NCBI GenBank assembly: GCA_947460165.1
Contig: CANHKH010000008.1
Span: forward strand, 1-23,782
Direction: 5' to 3'
DNA from: Comamonadaceae bacterium
Lineage (GTDB): Bacteria > Pseudomonadota > Gammaproteobacteria > Burkholderiales > Burkholderiaceae_C
Length of the DNA stretch: 23,782 nucleotides
Part shown: positions 21,363 to 23,782 of the stretch, piece after piece
How the letters are laid out: every line of letters starts with the position of its first letter
How positions within the stretch are numbered: the stretch's first letter is position 1
Made by a program: the position numbers and the translations under genes
Notes under the pieces: generated by a model
Databases searched by the model: none
Seen by the model: only the letters and a program-made list of their open reading frames with translations
What the model was told of the DNA's origin: nothing

Positions 21363-22004
21363 ATGGCCTGGACCCAAGACCAAATGGCGGCCCGTGCCGC
21401 GCAAGAACTCGAAGATGGTTTTTATGTGAACTTAGGCATTGGCATCCCCACCTTGGTGGCCAACCACGTGCCCGCCGACAAAGAGGTGTGGCTGCAGTCT
21501 GAAAACGGCATGCTGGGCATAGGCGCTTTCCCCACGGAAGACAAGGTGGACGCCGACCTCATCAACGCGGGCAAGCAGACCGTCACCACGCTGCCCGGCT
21601 CGGCCATTTTCGGCAGCCACGACAGCTTTGCCATGATTCGCGGCGGCAAGATCAACCTGTCTATTTTGGGCGCCATGCAGGTGAGCGAGCACGGCGATTT
21701 GGCCAACTGGATGATTCCCGGCAAGATGGTCAAAGGCATGGGCGGCGCCATGGACCTGGTGGCGGGTGTGCCGCGCGTGATTGTGCTGATGGAGCATGTG
21801 GCGCGCAAAAAAGACGGCACTGAAGACTTGAAGATTCTCAAGCAATGCACCTTGCCTTTGACCGGCGTGGGCGTGGTGGACCGCGTCATCACCGACTTGG
21901 CCGTGATGGACGTGACGCCTCAAGGCCTCAAAGTCATAGACCTCGCCCCTGGCGTGACGCCTGAGTTTTTGCAGTCTAAAACGGGCGCGGCGCTGATTTT
22001 TTAA
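21363..22004 (+). CDS. scoB: CoA-transferase subunit B (3-oxoacid / succinyl-CoA type)
   Basis: A 213-residue beta subunit carrying the catalytic glutamate in the LQSENGMLGIG motif (SENG, Glu at about residue 44). In family I transferases this residue forms the glutamyl-CoA thioester intermediate. Other family segments are DGFYVNLGIGIPTLVANHVP at 21-40, GGKINLSILGAMQVSEHGDL, and VDRVITDLAVMDVTPQGLKV near the C-terminus. The ATG at 21363 has AGGAG 7 bases upstream, inside the last codons of subunit A. A TTG two codons earlier is too close to that site. It converges with the HNH gene, with only 12 bases between the stops. Confidence 0.93.
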   Translation: MAWTQDQMAARAAQELEDGFYVNLGIGIPTLVANHVPADKEVWLQSENGMLGIGAFPTEDKVDADLINAGKQTVTTLPGSAIFGSHDSFAMIRGGKINLSILGAMQVSEHGDLANWMIPGKMVKGMGGAMDLVAGVPRVIVLMEHVARKKDGTEDLKILKQCTLPLTGVGVVDRVITDLAVMDVTPQGLKVIDLAPGVTPEFLQSKTGAALIF

Positions 22005-22016
22005 ACGCGCTTCGGT

Positions 22017-22385
22017 CTACCTGCCCCGCACGCGTTGGCTTTTACGCGTGCGTTCAAAAAAATCATCTGGCTTGCCGCGCACCCAGGCCACAAAGCGCGC
22101 CATCTCCGGGTGGGCCAGCAGCGCCTCCACCGTGTTGTAGTGGCGGGCCAGTTCGGTTTCGGTGAAGAGAGCATGCACTTGCCTGTGACACATGCGGTGC
22201 AAAAACTCGGTGTGCCGGCCGCCTTTGGACTTGGGCACCAGGTGGTGCGCGTCTTTTTGCCCCTGGGGTATCACGCGCTCGCACAGCGGGCACATCAGCG
22301 CGGGTTGCGCAGGCGGCGTTTGGAGTCGTTCGGCCAGAAGCTGGCGCCGTATGCGTCCGGTCATGCGGTCATGGAGTTGGTTCAC
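22017..22385 (-). CDS. Small HNH endonuclease family protein
   Basis: A 122-residue protein with a zinc-finger-stabilised HNH motif. It has CPLC (Cys32/Cys35), DAHHLVPKSKGG (His47/His48) and LHRMCHRQVHALF (Cys66, His67, His71), giving CxxC...HH...CH...H. This matches small stand-alone HNH proteins with ββα-metal nuclease sites. The rest, TELARHYNTVEALLAHPEMA then RFVAW, is helical, and the tail is basic. The frame opens at GTG 22385; an ATG at 22364 is an alternative that would shorten it by 7 residues. Neither has a visible Shine-Dalgarno. A TATAGAAT lies about 6 bases upstream of the GTG, so a leaderless message is possible but speculative. No restriction, phage or mobile partner gene is beside it, and its target is unknown. 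Confidence 0.85.
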   Translation of the reverse strand: MNQLHDRMTGRIRRQLLAERLQTPPAQPALMCPLCERVIPQGQKDAHHLVPKSKGGRHTEFLHRMCHRQVHALFTETELARHYNTVEALLAHPEMARFVAWVRGKPDDFFERTRKSQRVRGR

Positions 22386-22931
22386 TAAATTCTATAAGCC
22401 GGCAAGCTTGGTACACTGGGTTGGCTTAAGGCATTTGTCCTTGCGGTGGCTTGATGATTTGATGCGCCCTTCGCGCTGCGCATTGCGCAATTCCGGTATC
22501 AGTTCAATCCCAGCCTCTGGCCTTGTGGCTGGTGGATCCACTGCCCGGTTTTATTTCCCTTTTTGGTCTGCTCGGCTCTTTCCAATGGATTGATCAGAGC
22601 GAGTGAGGCCTGCTCGGGAGCCCGCATCTCCTGCATTTTTTTGCGCTGCAGGCGCATTGATTTTTCGTGCGAGCCAGTTTTGCTGTGCTTCGCGCGCTTT
22701 GATGAACGACAAGAGCCTCACATGTTCAGCGGTGGACGGGTCATCACCCGCCTTGAGCCGCGTCAACGCAGCACTGGCTGCTCACCGTGGCCGCGCTGCT
22801 GGCCCGCAGGACCGGGTGCGCCGGCTTACCTTTGTTTGACCCGTAAATGCAGGCCAAGGCCCTGGGCCAGACCCGGCGGTGGCTGCCAAGCCGCCATGCG
22901 GCCTGATGCATTTGTTTTTACAGGAGTTTGA
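22386..22931. other. Long gene-poor stretch before infA
   Basis: 546 bases in which I see no convincing gene. A 71-codon minus-strand frame at 22551-22766 begins with TTG, has no Shine-Dalgarno and resembles no family known to me. The composition is mixed, with T-rich patches (CATTTTTTTGCGC near 22636, TTTTATTTCCC near 22550). The part just before infA may be its 5' leader. No tRNA or riboswitch-like fold was recognised. Confidence 0.4.
22922..22926 (+). promoter_or_regulatory. Ribosome binding site for GTG-initiated infA
   Basis: AGGAG is 5 bases before GTG at 22932. No ATG lies in frame nearby, and the translated N-terminus from GTG gives the expected (M)SKEDLIEMQG of IF-1. Confidence 0.8.
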
Positions 22932-23198
22932 GTGTCCAAAGAAGATCTGATTGAGATGCAAGGAAAAGTTGACGAGGTCTTGCCCGACGGGCGATTTCGC
23001 GTCACCTTGGAAAACAACCACAACCTGATTGCCTATTCGGGCGGCAAGATGCGCAAAAACCGCATCCGCGTGCTGGCCGGCGACCGTGTCACGGTGGAGC
23101 TGTCCCCCTACGACCTGACCAAGGGCCGCATCACCTTTCGCCACCTGGAGCCGCGCACTGGCGCGCCCATGCCGGCTTTCAAGCGCCGCCCTCGCTGA
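22932..23198 (+). CDS. infA: Translation initiation factor IF-1 (long, second-copy type)
   Basis: An 88-residue S1/OB-fold protein that binds the 30S A-site region during initiation. The sequence SKEDLIEMQGKVDEVLPDGR and FRVTLENNHNLIAYSGGKMR, then GDRVTVELSPYDLTKGRITF and RHLEP, covers the whole IF-1 domain. The usual family length is about 72. The extra ~15 residues at the C-terminus are basic and Pro-rich (PMPAFKRRPR). Betaproteobacteria often have two infA genes, one within the ribosomal-protein cluster and a longer separate one. The isolated position and the tail suggest this is the separate copy. Start codon GTG with a good Shine-Dalgarno. No operon partner is visible. Confidence 0.95.
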   Translation: MSKEDLIEMQGKVDEVLPDGRFRVTLENNHNLIAYSGGKMRKNRIRVLAGDRVTVELSPYDLTKGRITFRHLEPRTGAPMPAFKRRPR

Positions 23199-23207
23199 CA
23201 CACTCAG

Positions 23208-23236
23208 AGCGGGGCCGCTTCAAGTGGCGTCCCGCT
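23208..23236. terminator. Strong hairpin between convergent infA and acyl-CoA dehydrogenase genes
   Basis: AGCGGG (23208-23213) pairs with CCCGCT (23231-23236). Inside it GCCGC (23214-23218) pairs with GTGGC (23224-23228), with one G-T wobble, a 5-base TTCAA loop and a 2-base bulge. It lies just after the infA stop and about 35 bases past the convergent dehydrogenase stop. There is no T-run on either side, so it may be a processing or stability stem and not a classical terminator. Confidence 0.45.
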
Positions 23237-23271
23237 GGCATGGCCCACGGATGGCCGGCCCTCAAGCCCCT

Positions 23272-23782
23272 TCAGGACTTGAGCAACTCCCGCGCAATGA
23301 TGAGTTGCTGCACCTCTGTCGCACCTTCGTAAATGCGCAGCGCCCGAATTTCGCGGTAAAGGCGCTCCACCGGTTCGTTGCTGACCACGCCTTGACCGCC
23401 AAAAATTTGCACGGCCGCGTCAATCACGCGCTGGGCGCCTTCGGTGGCTTGGAGCTTGGCCATGGCGGCTTCGCGGGTGACGGTCTGTCCCTGGTCGCGC
23501 TGCCAAGCCGCGCGGTAGGTGAGCAGGGCTGCACTGTCAATGGTGGTGGCCATCTGCGCCAGGCTCGCTTGCGTGAGCTGAAAGTCAGCCAACACGCCGC
23601 CAAACATTTGGCGGCTGCGCGCGCGCGTGAGGGCCTCATGAAAAGCGTGGCGGGCAAAGCCCAAGGCCGCAGCCGCCACCGAGGTGCGAAACACGTCCAG
23701 CGTGCGCATGGCGACCTTGAAACCCTCACCTGCGCCGCCCACGCGCTGGCTCAGAGGCACCCGGCACTGCTTGAATTGAAGC
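23272..23782 (-). CDS. Acyl-CoA dehydrogenase, C-terminal part, cut by window edge
   Basis: 170 codons, open to the right edge, hold the C-terminal helical domain. RVGGAGEGFKVAMRTLDVFR and TSVAAAALGFARHAFHEALT are the start of the four-helix domain. RSRQMFGGVLADFQLTQASL contains the FAD-contacting R-x-x-FG segment. IFGGQGVVSNEPVERLYREI is followed by RALRIYEGATEVQ, where the Glu of IYEG aligns with the catalytic base of many family members (as in MCAD). The N-terminal half is outside the window. A GTG at 23760 is not the true start because family sequence (QFKQCRVPLS) continues upstream of it. The enzyme oxidises an acyl-CoA and passes electrons to ETF and then ETF-QO, which is also in this window. 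Confidence 0.93.
   Translation of the reverse strand, partial: LQFKQCRVPLSQRVGGAGEGFKVAMRTLDVFRTSVAAAALGFARHAFHEALTRARSRQMFGGVLADFQLTQASLAQMATTIDSAALLTYRAAWQRDQGQTVTREAAMAKLQATEGAQRVIDAAVQIFGGQGVVSNEPVERLYREIRALRIYEGATEVQQLIIARELLKS

Noticed and set aside
22480..22550. AGTTCAATCCC-like T-loop motif suggesting a tRNA
   Set aside because: No matching acceptor stem, D-arm or anticodon arm could be built around it.
22551..22766. Possible 71-residue minus-strand protein before infA
   Set aside because: Starts with TTG, has no Shine-Dalgarno and no recognisable domain or neighbour support. It remains a weak possibility.
1..23782. CRISPR array, insertion sequence, prophage or integrase-linked island
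   Set aside because: No regularly spaced short direct repeats, transposase, integrase or phage structural genes were seen in the window.

Overview
The window looks like a chromosomal segment from a GC-rich betaproteobacterium, most likely Burkholderiales and probably Comamonadaceae-like. This is inferred from protein types (ETF-ubiquinone oxidoreductase, two-subunit CoA-transferase, the long second-copy type of IF-1, PF10118 hydrolase) and high G+C coding DNA, not from a marker gene. Both ends cut through genes: a glycosyltransferase at the left edge and an acyl-CoA dehydrogenase at the right edge.

Region 1 (1-7365, all minus strand) is a compact surface-polysaccharide operon. In transcription order it holds a small secreted or membrane protein, a Wzx-type flippase, an O-antigen ligase/polymerase-like membrane protein, two GT2 glycosyltransferases, an acyltransferase-3 membrane enzyme and a GT4 glycosyltransferase running off the edge. 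Most junctions are ATGA overlaps or gaps of a few bases. Region 2 (7580-12357) is metabolic: ETF-QO (minus, with a clear intrinsic terminator), then an SDR oxidoreductase and a hotdog thioesterase (plus, overlapping), a REP-like inverted repeat, and an AhpD-like protein plus PF10118 metal-dependent hydrolase operon (minus) with an inverted repeat in its leader.

Region 3 (12458-20430, minus) is the most unusual part. It contains two tandem paralogous gene pairs, each an exported OmpA-domain protein followed within 7-10 bases by a Bap-like adhesin. The adhesins share a BapA-prefix-like N-terminus, a hydrophobic Ala/Gly segment, a poly-Gly hinge, Ig-like domains and a type I secretion C-terminal target domain. 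The pairs differ mainly in the number of a ~120-residue Ig-like repeat (four versus one). An AT-rich, probably regulatory, island precedes each pair. No type I transporter genes are present here.

Region 4 (20656-23782) carries a CoA-transferase A/B operon (plus), a small HNH endonuclease (minus), a 546-base stretch without a convincing gene, a GTG-initiated infA (plus), and the C-terminal part of an acyl-CoA dehydrogenase (minus). The surface genes (polysaccharide operon and OmpA/adhesin pairs) together suggest biofilm or cell-surface adhesion. ETF-QO, SDR, thioesterase, CoA-transferase and acyl-CoA dehydrogenase suggest fatty-acid or organic-acid catabolism. These functional links are inferences from gene content.
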